Assembly (NCBI GenBank): GCA_937894795.1 | Contig: CALCQV010000079.1 | Coordinates: forward strand, 1 to 7,911 | Reading direction: 5' to 3' | From: an uncultured Bacteroidales bacterium | GTDB taxonomy: Bacteria; Bacteroidota; Bacteroidia; Bacteroidales; Lentimicrobiaceae | Length of the DNA: 7,911 bases | In this document: piece by piece, positions 1-7,530 of the stretch | Layout of the letters: each line of letters begins with the position of its first letter | Position numbering within the stretch: the first letter of the stretch is position 1 | The notes under the pieces: generated by a model | What the model was told of the DNA's origin: nothing | The model's database searches: none | Seen by the model: the letters and a program-made list of their open reading frames with translations, nothing else | Made by a program: the position numbers and the translations under genes

Positions 1-31
1 TTAAAATTTTTTTAAAGCTGATTGGGGAAGT

Positions 32-286
32 ATGTTTGCCCGTTCAATTTTTTTTATGAAAACAAATGATGAGTTAATTGACAATAGCGAAGGAGAGGAA
101 CAAAATACCGAAGGAGGTGGTCAATCAGAAAATATTATTGAGAACCTGAAGTATAAAAAAAAACTCGAACTACAATTAACAGTGCTGAATAAGATTATCA
201 ATACTTCAAATCAGTTAAAGATGGCAATGCCTGAAACTGATGAGAAGAAGGCAAAGGCAATTATTAACTTAAAAAAGTTTAGATGA
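32..286 (+). CDS. Small charged helical protein of unknown function
   Basis: I do not recognise this 84-residue protein. Residues 10-35 are acidic and Gly/Asn-rich (low complexity, likely disordered). Residues 36-84 are rich in Lys, Leu, Ile and Glu with a heptad-like hydrophobic spacing, suggesting a helix or short coiled coil ending in a basic tail (LKKFR). There is no signal peptide or membrane segment, so it is probably cytoplasmic. The start is uncertain: ATG 32 has a GGGGAAG only one base upstream, too close to act as a normal ribosome binding site. ATG 56 (residue 9, beginning MKTNDE) gives a wholly hydrophilic 76-residue protein after an AT-rich leader and may be the true start. An in-frame TAA at 2-4 rules out a longer version. 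Its stop overlaps the start of the next gene by 4 nt (ATGA), which suggests translational coupling and supports it being a real gene. Confidence 0.6.
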   Translation: MFARSIFFMKTNDELIDNSEGEEQNTEGGGQSENIIENLKYKKKLELQLTVLNKIINTSNQLKMAMPETDEKKAKAIINLKKFR

Positions 287-1528
287 AAACAATTACACAA
301 CTTGGATTAATTCTATGTCTGTTTCTGCTTTATCCATTTACAGCCAAATCACTTGATTTACCTTCCAACCTGAGCGTTGCTCTTTCCAACGGTACAGGCA
401 ACTGGAACAGCCCCTCCACTTGGACCTGGCTGGTAAACAATGGAAACCAGCTAGGGCCCCTGACTTATCCCAATGATTCCACTTTTGTCATTATACAAAC
501 AGGTCATACGGTTACACTTTCATCAAATGCAGTATGTGAGGGTCTGGTGATTGAACAGGGCGCTACGCTCGACAATTCGATCTATGAATTAAGGATACAA
601 TTCATGGGTTGGGCACATTCAGTAAATGATGTAGGCTTTGATGACGGAATACCCTATTTTGGATACGCGCCTATTGATGCCACATGGGATATAAATAATC
701 CGAACAATGCCAATTGGAATATATATAAGGTTGATGGCACCCACACAGGCAACGGTAATGTCATATTTGACTGGAATGACGGCTACGATAAGGCAGAGTT
801 TGGTGCTACTGTTTCAGGCACGGGCTCAATAACAAATACCGGCTCAATATATTATAGGTCAAGCGGTGGTGTAGCTCAGGGCTTGAAGTTCAATTCAGCC
901 TGCAATTTAAGTTTCCATAGTAATGTTAATCTTACGGATGATGAATATCCGGTGAATGGTGGCGGTGCTTTAACCTCCTACAATTTCGGAACTATTAACC
1001 TGATGGGGAATGCAAATTTTGTAACCTGTGCCGGTGGCGGTACATTCAACAACACAGTTCAGGGAATTATTACCATTGCAAATGGCTCCCATTATCTTGC
1101 ACCACAAACTGCCTTGGTTGCTATATTTAATAACGATGGAAAGGTAACCATACAGAACGGGAACCTGATTATTCCATCAGATTCATTTTTCATGAATAAC
1201 AATGAAATTACCATCAATGGGAATATACTCGGCATTGACAATTCAAATCCCTCTTGCTTCTTTACTCAATACGCTGCCGGTGCAATACTCTCCATTACCG
1301 GTGAAATTTTTCCGGCAACAAATGTCGGCACCCTGACCTGCTATTATGTAGAACCCAATTATGTGATATATAATGGAACGGAGGCCCAGAATATAATAGT
1401 TCCTAAAGAAGTCTATGACCCGGGTACCACAACACCTTATTCCAGATTAATAATCAACAATACCGCCGTTGCCACGATAAATGCTTCCATCACGGTAAAC
1501 GATTCCTTGATAATAAAACCCGGTGCTG
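283..1528 (+). repeat. Diverged direct repeat, copy 1 (shared N-terminal module)
   Basis: This stretch encodes residues 1 to about 415 of the 855-residue protein and is repeated at 6279-7530. By hand alignment the proteins match without gaps over residues 1-350 with about 260 identities (74%), followed by a 2-residue insertion in copy 2 and weaker similarity up to the DSLI motif (407-410 here). DNA identity is clearly lower than protein conservation would require, because most codons differ at third positions. The longest identical DNA run I found is 21 bases (598-618, matching 6594-6614). Confidence 0.9.
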
Positions 1529-2850
1529 CGCTTACCATTGCCAATGGAGTTTCACTTACCTCAGGAAGCTTGACTATACAGAGCAATGCCACCCAAACAG
1601 GGTCATTAATTACCGATGCATCAGTCTCAGGCAACGTAATGCGTTATATTGCAGGCCATAATGGAAATAACAATGACGGATGGCATCTGCTGAGTTCACC
1701 AGTTGACGCACAACCTATTAGTGCTTTCCACACCCCTGGCTCTGGCGACGACTTTTACAAATGGGATGAGACTACAAACACCTGGATCAATAGAACTGAT
1801 ATTGGCGGAGGGCTCAATACTTCCTTTGAAACCAACTTCGGCATCGGAACAGGTTATTTGGTTGCCAATGCCATAACCGGCACCAAAGTCTTCACCGGTT
1901 TATTCAATGTGGCCGATGTTCCATTAAGCAATCTTTCCAATACCGGGGGCAATAGTTACGCCGGATGGCATTTACTGGGTAATCCATTCAGTAGTGCAAT
2001 TGTATGGAATAATGGCGATTGGGCTTTGAATAACATAGATGCAAATGCCCAAATCTGGAATGAAGCCAATGCGAGTTACTCAGTCATTGCCACAAATGAT
2101 GTTATTCCATCTACCAATGGATTTATGGTACATGCCGGTTTTGCCAATGCATCACTTACCATTCCGGCAAGTGCCCGGGTGCATGACAATACAGCCTGGT
2201 ACAAGAATAGTGAACAAGACGATCGGATAGTACTGCATGCCATAGATACTGAAGGGGGAACCACACAGCCTTCGGTCATTCGGTTCGATGCCAATGCATC
2301 CGTTGGTTATGATTCAGAATATGACAGCTATTTCCTTGCTGGTTTTGCTCCAAATTTTTACAGCATTTCACAAAATGAAAACTATGCCCTCAATACCATT
2401 CCTGAGCTTGCATCCATTCCCATGGGCTTTGTCAAGAATGAAGGTAATCAGTTTTCCATTGAACTTATTGAATCAATACCAGGTCAGACAGTTTATTTGA
2501 CCGACTTGAAAACCAATCAAACAATCAACCTGAATGACACTGATTACACATTTGAATCTCAGCAGGATGATGATGCCAACCGGTTTATGCTTCATTTCAG
2601 CACACTTGGTATTGATGCACCTGAAACTGAACAGGAATTATCAGCATGGGTGTATGATAACCAACTCTTTTTCAGGAACCGGGAGCCGGGAACAATAACT
2701 GTGCTAGACCTTCAGGGTCGCTTACTGAACAGTTTTTCAATTAATGGATCAGGATTGCAAAGCAAACCAATCAATCTTCCATCAGGAATTTATCTTGTAC
2801 GAATGCAGGAAAAATCATTCATGAAATCTGTTAAAATAATTATCCCTTAA
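283..2850 (+). CDS. T9SS type A sorting domain-containing surface protein
   Basis: This 855-residue protein is secreted through Sec and then T9SS. A signal peptide occupies about residues 1-23 (MKT, hydrophobic core LGLILCLFLLYPF, cleavage near AKS). Residues 25-415 form a beta-rich module beginning with GNWNSPSTW and followed by GHTVTL, as in G8-like or other GxW-type N-terminal modules of Bacteroidota surface proteins; repeated 'G.I...G.' strands resemble a parallel beta-helix. Residues 466-473 (GWHLLSSP) and 561-569 (GWHLLGNPF) belong to a region commonly found before T9SS tails. Residues about 786-855 are the sorting domain, with VLDLQGRLL, LPSGIYLVR and a final Lys-containing strand (KSVKIIIP). 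The start is supported by alignment with the MKT start of the paralogue at 6279 and by the 4-nt overlap with the upstream small gene. All mature-part cysteines (85, 207, 249, 325, 353) lie in the N-terminal module. No catalytic residues are recognisable, so the ligand or substrate is unknown. Confidence 0.93.
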   Translation: MKTITQLGLILCLFLLYPFTAKSLDLPSNLSVALSNGTGNWNSPSTWTWLVNNGNQLGPLTYPNDSTFVIIQTGHTVTLSSNAVCEGLVIEQGATLDNSIYELRIQFMGWAHSVNDVGFDDGIPYFGYAPIDATWDINNPNNANWNIYKVDGTHTGNGNVIFDWNDGYDKAEFGATVSGTGSITNTGSIYYRSSGGVAQGLKFNSACNLSFHSNVNLTDDEYPVNGGGALTSYNFGTINLMGNANFVTCAGGGTFNNTVQGIITIANGSHYLAPQTALVAIFNNDGKVTIQNGNLIIPSDSFFMNNNEITINGNILGIDNSNPSCFFTQYAAGAILSITGEIFPATNVGTLTCYYVEPNYVIYNGTEAQNIIVPKEVYDPGTTTPYSRLIINNTAVATINASITVNDSLIIKPGAALTIANGVSLTSGSLTIQSNATQTGSLITDASVSGNVMRYIAGHNGNNNDGWHLLSSPVDAQPISAFHTPGSGDDFYKWDETTNTWINRTDIGGGLNTSFETNFGIGTGYLVANAITGTKVFTGLFNVADVPLSNLSNTGGNSYAGWHLLGNPFSSAIVWNNGDWALNNIDANAQIWNEANASYSVIATNDVIPSTNGFMVHAGFANASLTIPASARVHDNTAWYKNSEQDDRIVLHAIDTEGGTTQPSVIRFDANASVGYDSEYDSYFLAGFAPNFYSISQNENYALNTIPELASIPMGFVKNEGNQFSIELIESIPGQTVYLTDLKTNQTINLNDTDYTFESQQDDDANRFMLHFSTLGIDAPETEQELSAWVYDNQLFFRNREPGTITVLDLQGRLLNSFSINGSGLQSKPINLPSGIYLVRMQEKSFMKSVKIIIP

Positions 2851-2875
2851 GCTAACCTTGTAAAACCATCAAATA

Positions 2876-3112
2876 ATGAAAAAACAATTTTTAAAATTCG
2901 CTCTATCGGCTATTTTCTTCATAGCAATTCAGAATTTGTCAGCCCAAAATGCACCTCCCCCTCCGGGTGGACATGGCCAGCAGGGTAATGCTCCGGCAAG
3001 TGGAGGCTCTGCCCCGATTGGTGGCGGGGAAGTTATAATGATTCTTATGGCAGCGGCTTATGGTGGCAATAAAATCTATAGTGCTATATCTAAGAATAAG
3101 TTTAACAATTAA
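2876..3112 (+). CDS. Small exported Pro/Gly-rich peptide with a PID-CTERM-like tail
   Basis: This 78-residue protein has a clear signal peptide (MKKQFLKF, hydrophobic core to about residue 18, cleavage near NLSA|Q at 23-24). The mature part is about 54 residues: PPPPGGHGQQG (27-37), a Gly/Ser/Ala linker, then PIGGG (47-51), a short hydrophobic stretch (VIMILMAAAYGG, 53-64) and a basic tail with three lysines. A PI[D/G]GG motif followed by a hydrophobic segment ending in AYG and basic residues resembles the tail I recall from NCBI models as PID-CTERM, a putative protein-sorting signal of Bacteroidota. That match is from memory, and here the Asp is replaced by Gly. It lies 25 nt after the upstream T9SS cargo gene and 53 nt before the Asp-box gene, so it is probably co-expressed with them. 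It probably sits in the envelope; its function is unknown. Confidence 0.85.
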   Translation: MKKQFLKFALSAIFFIAIQNLSAQNAPPPPGGHGQQGNAPASGGSAPIGGGEVIMILMAAAYGGNKIYSAISKNKFNN

Positions 3113-3165
3113 GCGATCTATTACTAACCATTAAGAACAGCCTTAATCCTATCAATAAAATCACT

Positions 3166-6100
3166 ATGAAGAAATCTATTGTCATTATAACTATTATTAG
3201 TCTGTTATTCTATTTACCAATCAAACAATTATCAGCCCAATGGACTCCAATAGGACCAGAAGGTGGAATAATTAGATGTTCAACATCCTCACATGATACA
3301 ATATATGCAGTAACGGGATGGTACGGCAGTTCAATGTACATTTCCAACGATCGCGGTGATAATTGGACATATATTAATTCTCCTTCACTACCTTCCAATA
3401 TTAACACTATTCTTAAAGTCGGCAATAGTTTATTCCTTGGCTGTGGTGCGAGTATTTCTGGTTCTGTTGGAATATTTCGGTCAGACGACAATGGTCAAAC
3501 ATGGTACTTGAAATCCAACATAAATTCATCTGTGAGAGGGATGGTTGCCCAGGGAAACGCAGTTTTTGCCATTACATCCTGGAATGGAATCTTAAGATCA
3601 ACGGACAATGGTGATCACTGGACAGACGTTACAAGCAACTTGCCTGACAATAATTTTGAAGGTGGGTTAATAGCAACTGAAACAGCTGTTTTTGTGTCAA
3701 TAGGCGATTCATATAAAGTGTGGAAATCAATCAACTCTGGTGATACCTGGATGCAAGCTTCTGCCGGAATTGAAGATTACGCCACTATTACAACTATGGC
3801 AATTGTAGGAGCTGACATATATGCCGGAACTGATAATTTCGGCATATATAAATCATCAGACGAGGGCAAGAATTGGATTAGTGTAGATCAGACTACTACC
3901 GCAAATTATTATAATTATATTGCCATTGCCGGAGACTCAGAAGCCATTTTCGCTGCAACTTACAGAGATGGAATCCTGCGTTCAACGGATCAGGGAGCTA
4001 CTTGGTCATTAAGTAACAACGGCATTGATATTTATGACCAACCACGCACCCTTTTTACAACAGAAGGCGACTTTTTTCTTGGAACAAAGGGTGGTATTTA
4101 TAAGACCACCGATCATGGGGTTTCTTGGTCAGAATCAAACTCAGGCATCTATGCTCATATGTCAGCACTCCCGGCAGTTGTATCCTTGGATTCAAATCTA
4201 TTCACTGCTGCTAGATTTGGCAGTGGTGTTTTCAAGTCAGTAGACAATGGCACTAACTGGACAAATGTCTCAGGTCAATTACCTGTCAACGAAGAGGACT
4301 TAACTTCATTCAATGGTAATTCATCAGCAATTTTCGCTTATGACCAGCTATCCAATGATCTTGGAAATAGTTGGCAACCAACAAACTCACCCGGAGCTAT
4401 GGGTAGTTTACCGTGGATTGAACACAATGGAAATTTATTCACAGTAAATCAAAACCCTGAATCTTCCGGTGTTTTCAGGTCATTGGACAATGGATTAACC
4501 TGGACTTCCATTAAAAATGGTATAAACCCCTCCACACTTCAATTCTATACCTTAAATACTGACGGTTCAACCTTGTTGCTCGGGACCAGTTCAGGAGGCT
4601 ATTATTCAAATGACAATGGGGATAGCTGGTCTTTATGTACTTTCCCTTCAGAATTAGGTTATTATCCTCTCGTGTTCCAGAGTTTTGTTTCAACAAATAC
4701 AGCCTACTATTGTGGATTTGGAGGCTGGGGTGGAATAGCCGGTATTTACAGATCGATTGACGGTTGCGCCAATTGGACAAAGGTAAATGACTTAATTGTC
4801 ACAAAATTGGAAGTCGCTGATGGAAATATTTATGCGTCAGGAACAATTAAGGAGTACATAAACAATCAGGATGTCTGGGTGCCTTACCTCTATATGTCGT
4901 CAAACGGTACAGAATGGTCATGTTTCTCTAATGATTTGGGAACAGCAATTCAACCGCTTACAATGACTTTGCAAGGCGAACATGTTTTTGTTGCAAAAAC
5001 TTCTCTCCCAGACTATGGATTGTTTTTTACTTCAGATAATGGTGCTCACTGGACGAATGCTAGTGATGGAATGCCAAATCATACCATTATCACGTCATTA
5101 ACAGTTCTGGATAATTATCTATATGCAGGAACCTTTGCTAATTCGCTTTGGCGGACAAGTCTAAATGCATTTGATATACCTGCACAGCCCGATGCAATAA
5201 TTGGTGAAGCCTCCCCTTGCGAAGGCTCAACGCAAACATATAGTGTAACCAGTGTACCGGGAGTTAATTATAATTGGCTATTTCCAAATGATTGGACAAT
5301 CACTGAAGGTGCTACTACCAATATGGTGACAGTAAGTGTAGGAAGTTTAACAGGTTTGATAGTAGTTACACCTTACACACTCGGAGGTGATGGACCGGCA
5401 CAATATCTTGTTGCTACTCCTCAGTCAGCCGTTGTAGCAAGTGTGACAATTACCGGCAATATGAATGATGTTTGTGTTGGGACACAAGTTACATTCGAAT
5501 CGGTTGTATCAGGTGGCGGCAATAACCCTCAATATCAATGGTATGTTAATGATGTTGCAGTTGCAACCGGTTCTGCTTATAACTACATTCCGAGTGATGG
5601 TGATCTGGTAAAGGTTGAGATGATGTCAGATTTGACTTGTGCAGTCAACAATCCGGCAATTTCCAATATTTTAGCTATCAACGTAATTGAAATACCTGCT
5701 CCACCAATAATTCATAAATCGGGAGATACGCTTATAAGCAATTATCCAGTCGGGAATCAGTGGTATCGCGATGGATTACTCATAGATGGGGCAACAGATG
5801 ATACATTGAAAGTCTTGACAGCCGGTACGTATTTTAGTATAGTGACGATTGGTGAATGTCCATCAGATCCTTCCAATAGCATAACTGCTTCACCACTGGC
5901 AATAGAAAGACCAGATGAATTAAGTTATGAGTTCTACCCGGTGCCGAATAACGGACAATTTAACATAAGCATGAATTGGCCTGCTGAAGAGCAAGTCAGT
6001 CTGCAGATCTTCGACGCTCTTGGTATGCAGATTTTTGAATCAATCATGAGTTCATCCAATGGATTGGTTCACCAAACAATTGATTTACGACCCATTGAGG

Positions 6101-6174
6101 ATGGAATTTATATAGCCAGACTAGTAGCAGGTTCAAAGACTTTTGTTAGGAAAATCCTGATAATAAACAATTAA
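3166..6174 (+). CDS. Asp-box beta-propeller T9SS cargo with PKD/Ig-like modules
   Basis: This 1002-residue protein has a signal peptide (residues 1-24, ending QLSA|Q). Residues about 25-670 hold 14 Asp-boxes of the form S-x-D-x-G-x-x-W, spaced 38-49 residues apart and each usually preceded by G[IV][FLY][RK], as in BNR/sialidase-type, VPS10 and GH74 propellers. Fourteen blades fit two seven-bladed propellers. Residues about 672-756 look like a PKD-like domain (CEGSTQTYSV, YNWLFPNDW, TVSVGSLTG). Residues about 757-840 look Ig-like (QYQWYVNDV), with cysteines 770 and 825 placed for a disulfide. Residues about 843-912 are a third small beta-module (QWYRDGLLIDGATDDTL, GTYFSIV). Residues about 922-1002 are the T9SS type A sorting domain (YPVPNNGQFNI, IFDALGMQIFE, IEDGIYIARL, FVRKILI). 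Asp-boxes are structural, so they do not prove sialidase activity; no catalytic set is evident. A secreted glycan-binding, adhesive or GH74-like hydrolytic role is possible but unproven. Confidence 0.93.
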   Translation: MKKSIVIITIISLLFYLPIKQLSAQWTPIGPEGGIIRCSTSSHDTIYAVTGWYGSSMYISNDRGDNWTYINSPSLPSNINTILKVGNSLFLGCGASISGSVGIFRSDDNGQTWYLKSNINSSVRGMVAQGNAVFAITSWNGILRSTDNGDHWTDVTSNLPDNNFEGGLIATETAVFVSIGDSYKVWKSINSGDTWMQASAGIEDYATITTMAIVGADIYAGTDNFGIYKSSDEGKNWISVDQTTTANYYNYIAIAGDSEAIFAATYRDGILRSTDQGATWSLSNNGIDIYDQPRTLFTTEGDFFLGTKGGIYKTTDHGVSWSESNSGIYAHMSALPAVVSLDSNLFTAARFGSGVFKSVDNGTNWTNVSGQLPVNEEDLTSFNGNSSAIFAYDQLSNDLGNSWQPTNSPGAMGSLPWIEHNGNLFTVNQNPESSGVFRSLDNGLTWTSIKNGINPSTLQFYTLNTDGSTLLLGTSSGGYYSNDNGDSWSLCTFPSELGYYPLVFQSFVSTNTAYYCGFGGWGGIAGIYRSIDGCANWTKVNDLIVTKLEVADGNIYASGTIKEYINNQDVWVPYLYMSSNGTEWSCFSNDLGTAIQPLTMTLQGEHVFVAKTSLPDYGLFFTSDNGAHWTNASDGMPNHTIITSLTVLDNYLYAGTFANSLWRTSLNAFDIPAQPDAIIGEASPCEGSTQTYSVTSVPGVNYNWLFPNDWTITEGATTNMVTVSVGSLTGLIVVTPYTLGGDGPAQYLVATPQSAVVASVTITGNMNDVCVGTQVTFESVVSGGGNNPQYQWYVNDVAVATGSAYNYIPSDGDLVKVEMMSDLTCAVNNPAISNILAINVIEIPAPPIIHKSGDTLISNYPVGNQWYRDGLLIDGATDDTLKVLTAGTYFSIVTIGECPSDPSNSITASPLAIERPDELSYEFYPVPNNGQFNISMNWPAEEQVSLQIFDALGMQIFESIMSSSNGLVHQTIDLRPIEDGIYIARLVAGSKTFVRKILIINN
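3343..5052 (+). repeat. Array of 14 Asp-box (BNR-like) protein repeats
   Basis: Motif starts are at residues 60, 106, 145, 188, 230, 273, 314, 358, 396, 439, 481, 530, 577 and 622. Most fit S-x-D-x-G-x-x-W, for example SDDNGQTW, STDNGDHW, SLDNGLTW and TSDNGAHW. Box 4 (SINSGDTW) lacks the Asp, box 12 (SIDGCANW) has Cys where Gly is expected, and box 13 (residues 577-584, SSNGTEW core) is shortened. A further strand-like 'YAGTFANSLWRTS' at about 653-665 lacks an Asp-box and may close the last propeller. Confidence 0.9.
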
Positions 6175-6278
6175 GGCATTTTGTAATGTGGTCGATTGAA
6201 GCACATGATAATAATCAAAAAAGATACCTGATTTTGAACAATGAATGACGTTAAACCGGACAATTAAAGCCCTTGATA
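6175..6278. other. Intergenic gap before the paralogue; no clear signal
   Basis: This 104-nt AT-rich gap is the longest non-coding stretch in the window. I see no GC-rich hairpin with a T-run and no good pair of Bacteroidota promoter boxes (TTTG near -33 and TAnnTTTG near -7). It holds no start codon followed by a sizeable reading frame. It could still carry a weak promoter for the downstream gene, but the sequence does not show one. Confidence 0.5.
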
Positions 6279-7530
6279 ATGAAAACAACTATAAAATTCA
6301 GTATAATTCTATCTATTTTTCTTGCCTTGTCGTTTACAGGAAAATCCATTGAATTGCCTTCAAATTTGAGTGTAGCCTTATCAAGTGGAACAGGCAACTG
6401 GAATAGTCCTTCAACATGGACATGGCTTGTAAATAATGGGAATTTGCAAGGCCCGTTATCATATCCCAATGACTCTACATTTGTAATTATACAATCCGGC
6501 CATACGGTCACGCTTTCATCCAATGCAACCTGTGAGGGTTTGTTGATTGAAGAAGGCGCAACACTGAATAATTCGACGTATGAGTTGGTTATCCAATTCA
6601 TGGGTTGGGCACATCCAATAAATGATGTGGGCTATGACGATGGGGTAACCTATTTTGGGTATGCTCCGATCGACAGCACCTGGTATGTGAATAATCCAAA
6701 CAATGCCAACTGGAATATATATAAGGTAGATGGCGTACATACCGGAAGCGGAAATATTGTTTTCGACTGGGATGATGGAATCGACAAATCGGAGTTTGGA
6801 GCTACGGTAACAGGAACAGGTTCAATAACTTCAACCGGATCCCTTTATTATAGATCAAGTGGAGGGGTGAGTCAGGGTTTAAAGTTCAACTCTGCCTGTA
6901 ATCTTCATTTTTATGGCAATTTGAACCTCACGGATGATGAATATCCAACTTCTGGAGGAGGAGCACTAACAGCCTACAACTTCGGCACCATCACCATGGT
7001 TGGCAATTCGGATTTTGTGACCGGAGCAAGTGGTGGGACTTTTAATAACAAGCCGGGTGCCAGTATTTTTTTGGAGGATGGATCTCTCTATTTAGGACCA
7101 ATGACTGCATTAGTGGCGCTTTTTTTCAACGAAGGAATCCTACATATTCAAAATGGAAATCTCAATATTCCGGTGGATTCTTTTATGTTTAACAGTCAGG
7201 AAACTATCGTAAATGGAAATATCCTGGGCATTGATGCTACGAACTTGAACTGCTTTTTCATGCAATATGCCGCAGGTGCAATACTCTCGATCACAGGTGA
7301 GATATTCCCCGCTACAAATGTTGGCACATTAACCTGCACCGGATATTCAGAGGGGGTAAACTATGTGATTTACAATGGGAATTCACTGCAGCACATTATC
7401 ACACCCACTGAACCTTATCTGCCTCAGGATATAAATGCCTATTCCGTACTACAGATTGATAACATTGCCGGTGCCACGCTTAATTCAGATATTCCTGTAC
7501 AAGACAGTTTGATACTATCCCATGGATTAA
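6279..7530 (+). repeat. Diverged direct repeat, copy 2 (shared N-terminal module)
   Basis: This is the second copy of the module at 283-1528, in the same orientation about 6 kb downstream. It includes the signal peptide and start codon but not the DNA upstream of the start: the small gene that precedes copy 1 has no counterpart here. Similarity ends after the DSLI motif (residues 409-412), where the two proteins take different downstream regions. Confidence 0.88.

Noticed and set aside
598..618. 21-base DNA identity with 6594-6614 as a possible recombination or inversion site
   Set aside because: It encodes the conserved QFMGWAH motif, has divergent flanks, and is explained by paralogy under protein-level selection; both copies are in direct orientation.
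2853..2860. TAACCTTG resembling the Bacteroidota -7 box TAnnTTTG
   Set aside because: There is no TTTG at the proper distance upstream (only TCTGTT near 2827-2832), and one near-match is expected by chance in AT-rich DNA.
3130..3147. Inverted repeat ATTAAG-AACAGC-CTTAAT between the small gene and the propeller gene
   Set aside because: The stem is only 6 bp with a single GC pair and no following T-run, too weak to call a terminator or operator.
3210..3491. Reverse-strand frame of 93 codons
   Set aside because: It is antisense to the signal peptide and first Asp-box blades of the propeller gene and has no motif of its own.
3343..5052. Sialidase (neuraminidase) annotation from Asp-boxes
   Set aside because: Asp-boxes are structural and occur in many non-sialidase propellers; I could not see the arginine triad or FRIP-type motif of true sialidases.
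6218..6238. TCAAAA...TTTTGA inverted repeat in the 104-nt gap
   Set aside because: It is a short AT-only style stem with an ill-defined loop and no terminator-like T-run on either strand; likely chance.
6251..6740. Two overlapping reverse-strand reading frames
   Set aside because: They lie opposite the strongly conserved paralogue coding region on the + strand, overlap each other, and show no recognisable domain, so they are shadows.
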